Source: Vespula vulgaris | Taxonomy: Eukaryota; Arthropoda; Insecta; Hymenoptera; Vespidae | Length of the DNA stretch: 64,000 bases | Assembly: GCF_905475345.1 (NCBI RefSeq) | Contig: NC_066600.1 | Location: forward strand, 1,256,001-1,320,000 | Reading direction: 5' to 3' | In this document: positions 1-12,159 of the stretch, one piece after another | How the letters are laid out: each line of letters starts with the position of its first letter | How positions within the stretch are numbered: the first letter of the stretch is position 1 | Notes under the pieces: model-generated | Database searches by the model: none | What the model was told of the DNA's origin: nothing | What the model saw: the letters and a program-made list of their open reading frames with translations, nothing else | Position numbers and translations under genes: made by a program

Positions 1-3000
1 CATTTAAAGTAATTATAATTTCTTCCTGTTGTTTCTCAGATGTTTCAATATATACAGTTTCTCCGCCACCAAAATCACTCACTACAGCTGTGGTTTGATG
101 ACCGGGTAAAAATGCTTTACTAATTTTATTAACTTTCTTTTGGTTCGGTAATACGGCAGGTTTGTGAAACGTTTGAACGACTTCTCTCGCTTGTTTACCG
201 ATATAAAATCTTGCTGTGACATCGTCGAAACAAATTGCAAATAATGATACGCATGTAAGATCTCGTATATTTTCAAGCGCAGAAAAAGATATTATTTCTT
301 CAACAACAGATGCTTGCAATAACGTTAAGTTCATCTATAAATGATAATTATAGTTATTTATATTTAGTAATTATAATACTGTATATATGATATTTTAATT
401 AAAATATGTGCGTGTGCATGTGCATACAATACCTTTGGTAAAATGATGCTACCTTGTATTTGTGTCGTAATACTTTCTTCATAAACATTAGTTTGCAACG
501 CAATTTTACCTAAACATAATATATAAAAAGTAAAATTGATGTGTAGATGAAATTAGAATTCAAAGAAGAAAAAAAAAGGTTGATTTAATGAGCATAAACC
601 AACTTTTATCATCACCCTGACCATTCTTAACATTCCTTTCTGCTGTTGATCGTTTAGAGCTGGTTTGTACTTGACTCCAATAAGATAAACTTTGATCTTG
701 CTTTAAAATGTTAGCATCTTTGACTTTTTCTATACATTCGTTATGAAGATGATTTAAGATTGTTAATGGATGTAACATAGCCAAAGTTGGTACTATTGTT
801 TCTATGAAACGTTGAAGAGACTCTAACACCATAGGACTTATCATGATATCAATATCTCCCTTGAATTTTATAATAACTGTCGTTCGAGATCCTGTTTCGT
901 GTGCTGCCAATAATTCCTCTTCATCGTGAGTAGTATTATTATCCTCGCCTAATTTAATGAGATAATCTTGAATGAAATGAAAATTTAATAAAAATAATCT
1001 TTAAAGCAATCCCTTAATATAATTTTTATGCGTTTACCTTCCATTTGATTTAATGTTGTACTATCCCATAAATAAGGATGCGTGGGTGTTTTATTTGAGG
1101 ATCCTGCAATAGGTGAACCATCGCAACGTGTTACCATTTTTAAAGACGTAAATCCTTCGCTAATCGTTTCAAGTTTTGGCACATATTTCCCTCCTACATA
1201 AACGAGTCTACCATCTTCTGTGCGTTGAAATACTGGTGTAGTAAATGCATCTCCACCAGAAGGTAATGATGATTGTGTCCAATTGGAGCACTTTACCTTC
1301 AGTTTTATATTTTTTTTTTTTAGTTATCGAATATGTATATATATATACAGGTATATTTATTTATATAATGTCATTTAACATATATAAGACTGACACAAAA
1401 TTTTACCGATAAAGACATATTTATATCGCGTTACCTGTGTTAAATGACTGACGTAACTTGACATTAGAAGCGGAGAGTCGACTATCGGTTTATTCACTTG
1501 CATGTGCAAATTCACGAGTGTAACATCCTCTTGAGACGATACAGCAGATATAAAACTTGTAGATGAAACAGAATGACTATCAGAAGAATCCTGTAAACCT
1601 CCATTATCATTCAATGTACCAGTATCATTCTGGAGAGTAGCATTCTTGGTAACTCTTGGACTACGTTTTGAGTTTAGTGTTTGAGTTTTTGCTCTTTCTA
1701 AAGTATGAGCTTTATCTGCTGCAGAAAGATTAACATTCGTTGAACTTTCCACAATAGACAAATCGGATGAAAATTTTTTTTTCATACTATCGTTACGATT
1801 TAAAACCGAGCCGGAACCAACGATAGATTGACGTAAACTAGATGTTCTACTTCCGCTCAAACCATGACTCATATCTTCATCGGCGGAATAAAATGCTTCT
1901 GAATGATTTTCTGATGACATTGAGATAGTTCTTTGAACCTAGATAAAAAAAATGAGTTAAAAAAAATTTATGATAAATTTTTTAATTCAAAAAAACATTT
2001 TTATCTACCTCTTGCTTGAAACGTTCCTCGGAATCTGATCTTACACACAACGAATGATGAGAATCAGATACATTGACACGATCGCTGCTTTTTGTTGACG
2101 ATCTTATAGTTCCAGAAAAAGACATTTCTGTTGGAACTATAGGTAAAGATTGAGGACTACTACTTTGTTCTACTGTATCCACGTCTGTTGCATTAAAATA
2201 ATCTACCGCTAATTTAGAGTCAGATACACTACTTTTTGGAGCAGTTTCAATTTCTGGAACGCTTAAGATAGATTTGCTACGTTCTGTATTTAATTTAGAG
2301 TCAGAATCTAATTTTTGTGGTAACTGTGCGACAGGACTGGCATCAACCAAGCGATAGTATGGAACATCTTTTATATTGGATGCACTGTAATAAAAACAGA
2401 TATTTAAAAAACATATATGTGTGTGTATGTGTGTCTGTATATATTTGCAGCTGTAATATATATTATATTATTGTTCATAATACAGACCTTGGACGATCGA
2501 TATTTTTCTTTGAAGTTTGCAATCCTTCCTGAGCAATAGTTACTTTGACTCCTGTGACAGGATAACACGAGTCTTGCAAAGATACATCTTGTAAACTATA
2601 CGGAGGTGTATGAAAAACTAATTGATTATCGTGTAAAATAGACTGTCCAAATCCTTTTTCTTTTCCTGATTCATAGATCCTAAAATAAAATATTATAATA
2701 CATTGTATGACTGCATTATAAATAAACATTATTATGTCTAGTAACCTATGTAATGTAGTAGTTGTATTTTGTTTTGGTATGTGTCAAAATTGTAAATGTA
2801 TATTAGGTGTAATTTCTTCTTCATGTTTTTGATACAGAAAAAGCAGTTTTTTTATATTTTGCAATAATAATAATAGTACATAATATTCGATCATGGCTCA
2901 AAAATTAGAAATTGAAGAAATTTTAGATCAAGATTTTCTCCAATTTATATCATTGGCCAAAACTTATTACACTGAAATTCTTGATGAGAAAGATAAATTA

Positions 3001-6000
3001 TTATGTATGCAATGGCTTACAAAATTATGCGGAGAAAAGGCAAAAGGAATATCATCTAAACGTAATCGAAATATATATTTATCGCAACTTCTTATGAATA
3101 TGCAAGAAAAGAAAATGGCTGGGCCATTTTTATCGCCTCCAGGTGACAAACCTTTGCCACCTGCAAGAAACATTTTTAGTTCGCAAGATTCAGATAAAAT
3201 CTTTTCACCAAAAATGGAAACTGAGCTTGGTAAGACATTTCCCAATAAATTTTTTATTATGAATGGAATACTTGAGAAATAATGTTTATATAAAATAGAT
3301 AACAATTAAATTTGATGTTAGATGAAATGCCTGACGATTTTCAAGAAAAATCAACAGATGGTCAAACATATATTGCAATACGTTGTTTACCAAACGATCA
3401 AGGAACATTTGCATACGTTGCATTAAATATTAATAAAGAAAAATCATGTACATCCAGTAGCATATATTACCCAAGTGCTAGTGAGACATCTAAATCAAAA
3501 CCTTTGGACAATATATCTATAAGTAGTGGAATAGAGGAACATTTATCAGAAGCTCAAATGGAAGATTTTTACAAACATAATATAGAACCTAAAATATCTG
3601 GTACATACATTAAAAGATCAATAGTGCAAATATATATAAGGATATATTTCAAATAGTAAATATCTATTAAATAGTATGATAAACCTATTATAGGTACATG
3701 TTGTATGTATAGGTGACATTACTCAACTGTATCAATCATTACATATGCCACAAAAAACAACATGTTGCAAACAAAGAGATGGAATGAAGTTTTATAATAA
3801 ATTACTTAAGCTAATTGATAAGGAAATAACAGGAGTCGAAAATGAGCATAATGACATAATAAAGTTCTTAGTAAACAGATTAGAACAAGATCTAAAGAAA
3901 GAATCCAAAATGAAACATATGTTCAAATTAGCTCCTGCACAAAAAAACTTGAAGCTCTTAGAAATACTAAGACAAAAAGTCGTTGTTCGGTATTTTCAAT
4001 TAAAAATAATAGAAATATATTTCATAATCAATAACAAAAACCCTTTAATCAATTTAATAAATAGTATCGCGTTAATTATTTCACTTTTTGCTCTTACGAT
4101 ATAGACTCCAAGAAGAAAAGCGACGACTTTTAATAGCAGAGATGGAAGAAAATATGTTAACATCTTCAATGGACTTTAAATGTTGTGCAAAAACTGAAAA
4201 TGGAACAGAGTCTATGTGGGAACTGGCAGTGACCAAACCATTAACAGACAAAGATATTAACAGATTATGTGATTTATATCCCGAAGAAATTATTTCTACC
4301 TTTTTAGATTTACTTATAGCTGACAGACAAATAATATTAGAAAGAGGGAAAAAAAGACAATTAAAAATGATAGAAAAAATAAAATTTGAAATAGATAAGG
4401 AAATTCAATCTGATAAAGCAATATATAATAAAGCACGAGAAACATATAGGTATATTATTAACAATTTATATTCTATTAAAATACTTAAATATTTATTAAT
4501 CAGTTAAATGTTATCGAAATATTAAAAAAAAAAAACTTTTTTATTATTAGAGAATGGAATGAAATTTTGTCAACAGTTGAAGACATGATATATGATACAA
4601 GAAATAAAACTGATAAAAAAAGTGATAAAGTATCAGAACCAAAAGAAGGAATATTAGACAATATGATGGTTGATATAAAAGAAACTGAAAAGTTAGTTGT
4701 AGAGGAAGCTCGTCTTGGGGAGATGTTAATTGAGAAAATTATTGAAGCAAATATGTGGACATTTTCGATTCAGGAAGATGATAAAAAAGATGAGTCATGG
4801 GAAATGAAGTCTGCAATAGAAAATATGAAAAAACAAAATAAAATTTATAAGTTGCTTATTGACAAACAAAAAATAAGAATTAAGCAACTACGTGAAAAGT
4901 TATTCTATAACCAAAAGTATTAATTACTTTCTGATTATATATATTATATCTTTTATAATTTATCTCTCAATGTATAGCAACACTTCTCTATTTTATTTAT
5001 TAAATTTCATATCTTACCTGTAAGCAGCAATATTAATTCCATCTTGTAGATCGTGATAGCTTGGTTTAAAAAATCTTGAGCCATTTCTGTTATTTCCAAA
5101 AAATGCACATCCACCGATGCATCCGCATTTTGTTGATTTTACGCCACTTTCTTGGGGCCAAAGAAACCATAATCTTTTTGTCGCTTCATCGTGCATTTTT
5201 AAATATTTATTTTGTACTAAATGCAAATCATGTTCTGGTGTAGGAAGAGAAATTGCAGCTTCCAGAATAACTGGACCCAAAGACACAGACCCTACTTCAA
5301 GCCAAATGTCAGTTCCATCACCTGTACAATAAAATTGAGCATATAGGTTTACCTACACGAAACAAAAAATTATTCACAATATTTTTTTAACATATACCTG
5401 ACAACCTACTACTTGTATTATTATGTGACCTTCCACTACCAGTTGTATTAGTATTACTCGTATTAGCAAAATGACCAGCTGCAGATACAAATTGGCGAAT
5501 CAATATCGTCGGTAGTACTCCCGTTACACCAGATTTTACTTGTTGTCCATGTAGATTACAAGTTGATAAACGAATTGGAGATATCCAGAATTGTATTACT
5601 GTGCCCACTTCTTGGAAATATAAATCAATAGCATCTACGGACAATCTTGTCATTCTATATTTGATATCTTCAGAACTAGGACATCTGAAATATATATACA
5701 TGCATATATATATATATATTTATATTTTGTATATATTAATATTTCTAACTCATATAATTTTATAAAAAATAGGTCACCTATAATGTTTATCAGGATCGCT
5801 ATCTGTACATTGCAATGGAGGAACACCATGATGACAATGATGAGGTAAATCCGGAGGACGTAAGCTATTTTCCGAATTCTTCACCATTAACAAAAAAGTT
5901 TCCAAAGAAGTTACAAGATGATGTAATTGAGGTGAACTTATTTTTCCACTTAATTTCCCTAATTGTATTTCGATCAACCATGCATATTCCAAAGTTTCTT

Positions 6001-9000
6001 GATCCAAACTTCTTCCTTCGTTGCTAAACATTGCATGACCTCTCACTTGTAATGCACTTAACATTAGATGACCTTGATTTAAATGTCTTTCTTTACTCGA
6101 TCTTGCTACATTATCCATAAGCAATGCTATTGCAGGTGAAAGAAGAAGCTGCAATTCTGTTTCTTTGAAAGTTTTTCTCATTTCAAAACCAAATCGTTCA
6201 AGGAGTATAACAGGACAGGGCGGATCATTTTCTCCACAATTTTTTATAAGATGAGCTTGTATATCATGCATTGTGATACCCACCGTAACTTCTAATGGTC
6301 GATAATCTCGTGGATCAAATGGTTTAGATTTGATTTCCTCATCTTCCATTGATGCTTCAACACTGCTGTTTTGCATATCTCGATCCTTACTTCTATCTGT
6401 ACTTACAACCGTAGGACTAGCTCTACTCTGTTGCATATCAGTGAAAGTTTGATAGTCGCCAAATAAATTTTCTTTTAAATGCATAAAACTTCTTAACAAT
6501 GATCCATATAATATTAATATGGATGGTCCGATTTCAAGTTCCAAACTCACTTTATCTGGAGGTATAGATTGAGGATCAAATTTTTGAGTACCATTCCGTG
6601 TCCATTGAAGACTCGGAGATTTTCGACAACGCGTCATTCTCATTGGGGAAAGTAAAATTTCTTCTTTTTCAGGGGTTGTTATATTTGCTTGTGGAGTAGG
6701 TCCCAATGGTGGACATGGATGATATGTATAATTAATACTTAATGCTACAATTGGTACGGACCAACAGTCTACCCATCCTGACCCTTTTTGACATACGTTC
6801 CTCCATTTTTTACCTTTGTGTAATTCGTTTAAATGTTTATGAGATCCATCGCGTGTCATAATCTTTGCATTTTTGTCCAATGCTAATAATATTGCACGGT
6901 TTGTATTAACTTCCGGCAAATAAAAGGAAAGATCAACGCTTTCCCCTTGAATCCAAAAACGTAAGGGTATTGTTAAAGGTAGAAAATCCACAAATGGGAG
7001 ATCAAATGATAAATCAAAAAATTCTCCACAAAAAGCAATATGTGCGTTTTCTTGATTTTGCGATGAACAATCGATCCAATTATATTCGTTACAAACTGTG
7101 ATTAACTCAAACTCTTTCAACAACAAACTAAATTTCCATGTATATGGAACAAAATGCAAGATATCAGGCCTTGATTTATTGGCCCATTCATTAATCATAT
7201 CCTGAAAAAATTCTTTGTGCGAATAAACTAAATTAGCCGTGGCTTTGCATCCAGTCAAATTAAGTGTCCATTCTTGATGATCGTTCCATCTTATTGGATA
7301 ATGACATTTTACTCCAAATTCCAACGTTTCGCTCTCAAATAAACTACGATATTGTAAGCTTGTCGTAGCTTCTAAATGTAATAACTGACCAGTTATTTTG
7401 GTGGTGTATCCATCCTGCAAGACTATCCATGGCATGGTAATTTCTAAATATGATCCTGGTCCTACGTTAATATGAACAGCATTAGTTTCTCTATTTTTAC
7501 TAAACAGTATATCTACTGTTGCTTCATTAAGTGTTGATAATCTAATATCAAAGGATTGCACTTGTCTTTTCTCTCCTGGGATTGGAGTTTTTGTGACTTT
7601 CAATGGTTGATAATCATTTGGAAAGAAAAACTTGAATAAGTGTTCTCTTTGTCCATCGGCCCATGGACCGTAACTAAAATCTGTACCCTTCCCACATTTA
7701 ATATCTATACCCCAAATAGGTGGCATTGCTTCAACCATATCACCATTAACTAATTGTATCATTTCTGGATGTTCAGGAACAAATCCAGGTTCATCCATAT
7801 AATAATATACTTCCATATTATTAGAACTTAAGACAACAAAACCTTCGCCCATGTATCTAGGTGGATCATCAACCATTCCTGTGTACTTGGGGCTAGGTGC
7901 TAAAATGACTTTGAAGTTTTCTGCTTTACACTTTGAAAAATGCATAAAATGATCATGTCGAGATGCTGCTGGTTTAGTGGAATATACAAAATGTGCTTCT
8001 TCTACAGTTATTGAAAGTGTTGTCGGTACTAAGCGATTACCAAATACTAATCTCCCCTGCAAGTATTACTAGGTTGAACACACATATCCCTATTTCACAA
8101 TAATTGGGTATAAAAATAATGTAATTGTTACAACTGACCGTGCAAACATCTAATTTAATAACAGGTATTAAATCTCTCCAGGTTCTAGCAATAACATGAG
8201 CTTCTTTTTTTCTAATGTTGTCAACATGACGCGAAACATCCATTGCATTTATTTGTTGACGATTTTCATGATTAGCATTGCCTAACGACGTTACATCATG
8301 ATCATCGACATTCATGCAAAAATTGTCTTCGTCTGCAAACATTTGAGGTGTGAGACCAAATGATTTTTCCAATTGTGCATATAACTGACAGCGATTATAT
8401 ACATGTAATTCAAATCCATTTAACATTACTGAAAGTCGTGTATCTGAATGAGAAAGATCTGAAATATAAAATAAATTATTTGAATTTTTTCAAGCTGATG
8501 TTTTTTATACATAGTATTCTACTTTATGTTAAATATATACATGCAAACATTACCTTCTGATACATCTTTTGGGACATAACTCCTCCACCATCTAAATATA
8601 AGCCATCCATCTTGTATTCTAATACTATAATCTGTTGTAATATAAACTATATCTCTAAACATTATCTTTCCACTTAGAGCACTTAATGTAAATGATCCTA
8701 AAAATGGAACAGTATAAGTATCATATATTTTAACACATATATATGCATTCTAATAATCGCTATTGTATATACCAATTTTAACATATCCATCACGTATAAC
8801 AAAACGATTCAACAATTTTGTTAATATGTAACCAATAACTCTGCTATTATAATAAACTATATAGATGATCCAAGATATGGCAGATACTAATGAACAAAGC
8901 AACCATATAAAGTTGCTGTCCATTTTAAGATCATCAAGAATAACATGATCAGAATAGTTCCAAAATGCTGGTTCAATACCAGACAAAAATGGAACGGTAA

Positions 9001-9025
9001 CATTGTATAATTCGTTCTCTTCCAT
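1..9025 (-). CDS. tweek: Tweek / BLTP1 (KIAA1109) bridge-like lipid transfer protein, N-terminal part, 3' end outside window
   Basis: Thirteen exons, all phase-consistent: 9025-8773, 8697-8554, 8458-8139, 8056-5778, 5684-5398, 5321-5018, 2679-2488, 2384-2009, 1938-1435, 1296-1038, 948-616, 509-433 and 334-1. They give about 1,887 residues with no in-frame stop. The family protein is roughly 5,000 residues, so about a third is here and the gene continues past base 1. The start ATG at 9025 opens a short lumenal segment, then one membrane anchor (about residues 39-59), then the conserved N-terminal bridge region, with recognisable family stretches such as GRLVFGNRLVPTTLS at the start of the 2.3-kb exon. 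Exons 8-9 are Ser-rich and probably a disordered insertion. In the family, the protein forms a hydrophobic groove moving phospholipids between ER and plasma membrane; Drosophila tweek affects synaptic vesicle recycling and PI(4,5)P2. That function is inferred from orthology. A separate gene sits in the intron 2680-5017. Confidence 0.93.
2893..4923 (+). CDS. DUF4485-domain coiled-coil protein, nested in a tweek intron on the opposite strand
   Basis: Five exons, 2893-3229, 3322-3600, 3713-3989, 4105-4449 and 4551-4923, splice in frame to about 536 residues, ending TAA at 4921-4923. The start is the first ATG, preceded by in-frame AT-rich sequence. Residues about 8-80 look like a DUF4485 domain: an aromatic/hydrophobic helix, then CMQWLTKLC, then KRNRNIYLSQLL and a GPF...PPGDKPLP tail, the pattern I associate with the N-terminus of CEP112-like centrosomal proteins. 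Exons 3-5 are rich in Lys, Glu and Leu and read as long coiled coil. The exon 2 donor (G|GTACAT at 3601) and exon 3 donor (CG|GTATTT at 3990) were chosen because they alone join the flanking phases well. Introns are 76-123 bp. The gene lies wholly inside the 2680-5017 intron of tweek and is transcribed against it. A centrosomal or ciliary role is only a guess from the domain. Confidence 0.82.
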
Positions 9026-10602
9026 GATGATTTTTTAAAGTTTCTCAAAAATCAAGGAATATGAATCATCATGGCTTGTAGGCTGGAAAATAAGTAGCAT
9101 GTATCATTTTACGAATGATGTATTTTTTAATTAAAATGTCAAGTATTTTCTTTGTTCTAATAAAAATACAACAAAATTATATATATATAGTAGCTGTTCT
9201 TTAAACTAGTTACATACGTACTTATATAAGATACAAATACTTGATAATTAATCGAAATATGTAACAAATTTATTGAATTATGGAAGAATAAGAAATTCCT
9301 ATATGTATATATTAGCACATTTATGAATTTTGTAAACATAACCTATTTAATAGAATATATCTAACAGTGTTATTTATAAGTGTAGTTATTCGTTAAATAA
9401 TTAAATTTGATTTAATTATAACAACGATACATTTAAAAAAGTTGTCATCTTAGTAGACAGCAATCAATGAAAATTCTGTAAAATCACTAGCTTGATAAAA
9501 CTATTATCTTATTATGAAGATATTAAAAAAATATCCATATACAATTGACAATATGATAACAACGTATTACATTGTTAATATCATTTATCATAAATCATTT
9601 AATATCAATGATATTTTCTATATATGGTGCATTATTAATCTATCGTTTTATGTATAAAAATATTATCTTTCAATAATTACGTTATGTAAATTTACCTGTC
9701 CTGAACACTTGCGTCTTAAGCTATATTAAATTTTTGTTGTGTCACTCATGATTTTATGTTTATCATTACATCAGTTTCAAAAGATGTCAGAGAACTGTCA
9801 TCAATGACCAATAAGATATACAACCACTCCATACTTGACCAATGCACTCTAAAAGAACATTCACAGGTTCAGAGAAATTTCATAGAAGATAAGGGTAACT
9901 GTAGATAATACTATAGTTTATCGGGAATGTTGGACTCATTTCATTCAAGCGTACCAATCAACGAAATGTTATGGTAACATTTCAAAAAATGGCGCGTCAT
10001 TCGAATAAATTTTTCGAACTTTTAATACGATAAAAAAAAAAGTATGCATACAACAATCAACATATTTGTTTAAAAAACATCTACGATTTTATATTTATTA
10101 ATAAAAAAAAATTTTAATAATTAGTAATGACATAATGTTAAAATAAAAATATTTATTAATAATTTATGAGACGTTTTTGCATATCACGTGAAGGTCATAT
10201 AACTAATGAGTTTATTTGATGGTTAAAGTTATTTAAAACAATTTTTTTAATTTATTTTGACTTTTAAAAAAACTGACTTTTTAAATTTTTTCATCTACTC
10301 TATTAAATATCAAGAGTAATTAAAATAAATTTGGATAGGCAGGTTTTAGGTTAGCATGAAGAATTATTAAATTATTAAAAATTAAGAAGATTTAAATAAT
10401 GTTTTTAAGACGTTTTATCAAATTTTTATTTAAACATTAATTTTTTTTATATGAGATTAATTTTTTTATATGAGTACTAGATTATGTTAAATGGAAATTT
10501 ATTTTGTCATAAAAGTTATATTTATCTCTTATATATCAAAATAAAAAAATATATATTAATATTATAAAGTATAGAGAGCTGCAAAGTATAAAATTAAGAG
10601 AA
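9026..10602. other. Intergenic: tweek 5' side / aldehyde dehydrogenase 3' side
   Basis: AT-rich, no supported ORF. Both neighbours are on the minus strand, so this must hold the tweek promoter and 5' UTR (near 9026-10000) and the 3' UTR and polyadenylation region of the dehydrogenase (just below 10603). A GC-richer ATGGCGCGTCATTCG patch at about 9989-10003 is the only notable short segment. I could not place a transcription start. Confidence 0.5.
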
Positions 10603-12135
10603 TTAACTGTTTTTCTTATTCATTTTAACTATAACCGTTTTAACTTCTGTATATGCATTAAGACCATATTCTCCCAGCTCTCTTCCATGTCCTGACATTT
10701 TGTAACCACCAAATGGTGCTTGAGTACATATAGAATTGTAAGTGTTCACCCATACAGTGCCAGCACGTAATCCTTGAACCAAATAATTAGCTTTATCTAT
10801 GTCTTTTGTAAAAACAGCAGCAGCTAATCCATAATCGGTATTATTAGCACGTGCTATAACTTCATCCAAATCTTTGAACTTTAAAATTTGTTGAACTGGT
10901 CCAAAGATTTCTTCTTTGGCAATAGTCATATCGTCAGTGACATCCGCAAATACAGTTGGTTCAACAAAATAACCTTTTTCTCCTACACGATTTCCACCAG
11001 TGACTAATTTGGCACCTTGTTCTTTTCCAATATCTATCATAGAAATGATCTTATTCATTTGGTCCTCATCTATTTGTGGACCTTGTTCGGTATTCTCATC
11101 GAATGGATTACCAACTGTTCTAATTTGAGCACGCTTAGCACTTTTTTCTACAAATTGATCATAAATCTTTTCTTCTACGAATGTTCTAGAACCTGCACAA
11201 CAGCATTGACCCATATTGAAAAATAATCCAAAGTGAGCTGTTTCAACTGCATGTTGGAAATTAGCATCAGAGAGAATGATGTTTGGTGACTTTCCTCCTA
11301 ATTCTAACGTTGTTCGTTTTAAATTGCTTTTAGCTGCACCTTCTTGTACCAATTTTCCAACATCTGTTGAGCCAGTAAAAGCTACTTTGTCGACTTTATT
11401 ATGCGCAACTAATGCAGCTCCAGCTTTACCAAAACCTGGTACAACATTTACAACGCCCTTGGGAAAACCAGCTTCCCTTACTAATTGCGCGATATATAAA
11501 GCAGTTAATGGAGTTTGCTCAGCTGGTTTTAGGACAACAACATTTCCAGTAGCTAAAGCTGGTGCTATTTTCCAAGCCATCATTAGCATAGGAAAATTCC
11601 AAGGAATAATCTGTCCACATACGCCAACAGGCTCGTGTCTAGTGTAAGCAAAAAAATTACCATCTACGGGAATGACTTTACCATGATTTTTATCTGCCCA
11701 TCCTGCATAATATCTCAAGGTCGAAACACTTGCCGGAACATCAAAAGCATATGCATTCGAATAAGGTTTACCATTATCCAACGTTTCTAACGAAGCAAGA
11801 TACTTATGATCTCGTTCTATCAAATCTGCCAATCTATTCAAAAGGAGACCTCTTTGAGATGCGTCCATGGTTCTCCAAGGTGATCCTAATTGAAATGCTT
11901 TATTAGCAGCATGTACAGCAAAATCAATATCTGCTACATCTCCTTCTTGTACTTCAGCAATAACTTCACCAGTAGTAGGATTTATCGTAGGAAAAGTATT
12001 TCCAGATTTGGATTTGTGCCATTCATTATCGACAAATATGCCGGTATATAAAATCGGTGGTTTTGTTTCGGGTGCGGGAAGACTCGCAGTAGAAAATAGC
12101 CGATAAGGACGAATTTTACTTACTAAACGATTCAT
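10603..12135 (-). CDS. Aldh: Aldehyde dehydrogenase, mitochondrial ALDH2/ALDH1 type
   Basis: A 510-residue NAD-dependent aldehyde dehydrogenase, full length for the family (about 500). The start at 12135 is preferred over the in-frame ATG at 12159 because it opens a basic, Ser/Arg-rich presequence (MNRLVSKIRPYRLFSTAS) typical of mitochondrial import. Active-site elements are intact: oxyanion Asn in IIPWNFPM (N180), coenzyme-binding VVLKPAEQTP and FTGSTDVGK, general-base Glu in LELGGKSPN (E278), catalytic Cys in GQCCCAGSR (C312), and the C-terminal PFGGYKMSGHGRELGEYG. It oxidises aldehydes such as acetaldehyde to acids in the matrix. The coding region has no intron, in contrast with its neighbours. 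A plausible splice acceptor in the leader (TTATTGCAG near 12207) suggests a separate 5' UTR exon, which argues against a processed retrocopy. The frame shows no damage. Confidence 0.96.
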   Translation of the reverse strand: MNRLVSKIRPYRLFSTASLPAPETKPPILYTGIFVDNEWHKSKSGNTFPTINPTTGEVIAEVQEGDVADIDFAVHAANKAFQLGSPWRTMDASQRGLLLNRLADLIERDHKYLASLETLDNGKPYSNAYAFDVPASVSTLRYYAGWADKNHGKVIPVDGNFFAYTRHEPVGVCGQIIPWNFPMLMMAWKIAPALATGNVVVLKPAEQTPLTALYIAQLVREAGFPKGVVNVVPGFGKAGAALVAHNKVDKVAFTGSTDVGKLVQEGAAKSNLKRTTLELGGKSPNIILSDANFQHAVETAHFGLFFNMGQCCCAGSRTFVEEKIYDQFVEKSAKRAQIRTVGNPFDENTEQGPQIDEDQMNKIISMIDIGKEQGAKLVTGGNRVGEKGYFVEPTVFADVTDDMTIAKEEIFGPVQQILKFKDLDEVIARANNTDYGLAAAVFTKDIDKANYLVQGLRAGTVWVNTYNSICTQAPFGGYKMSGHGRELGEYGLNAYTEVKTVIVKMNKKNS

Positions 12136-12159
12136 TGCTGAATCCTTCCTTTTTTCCAA

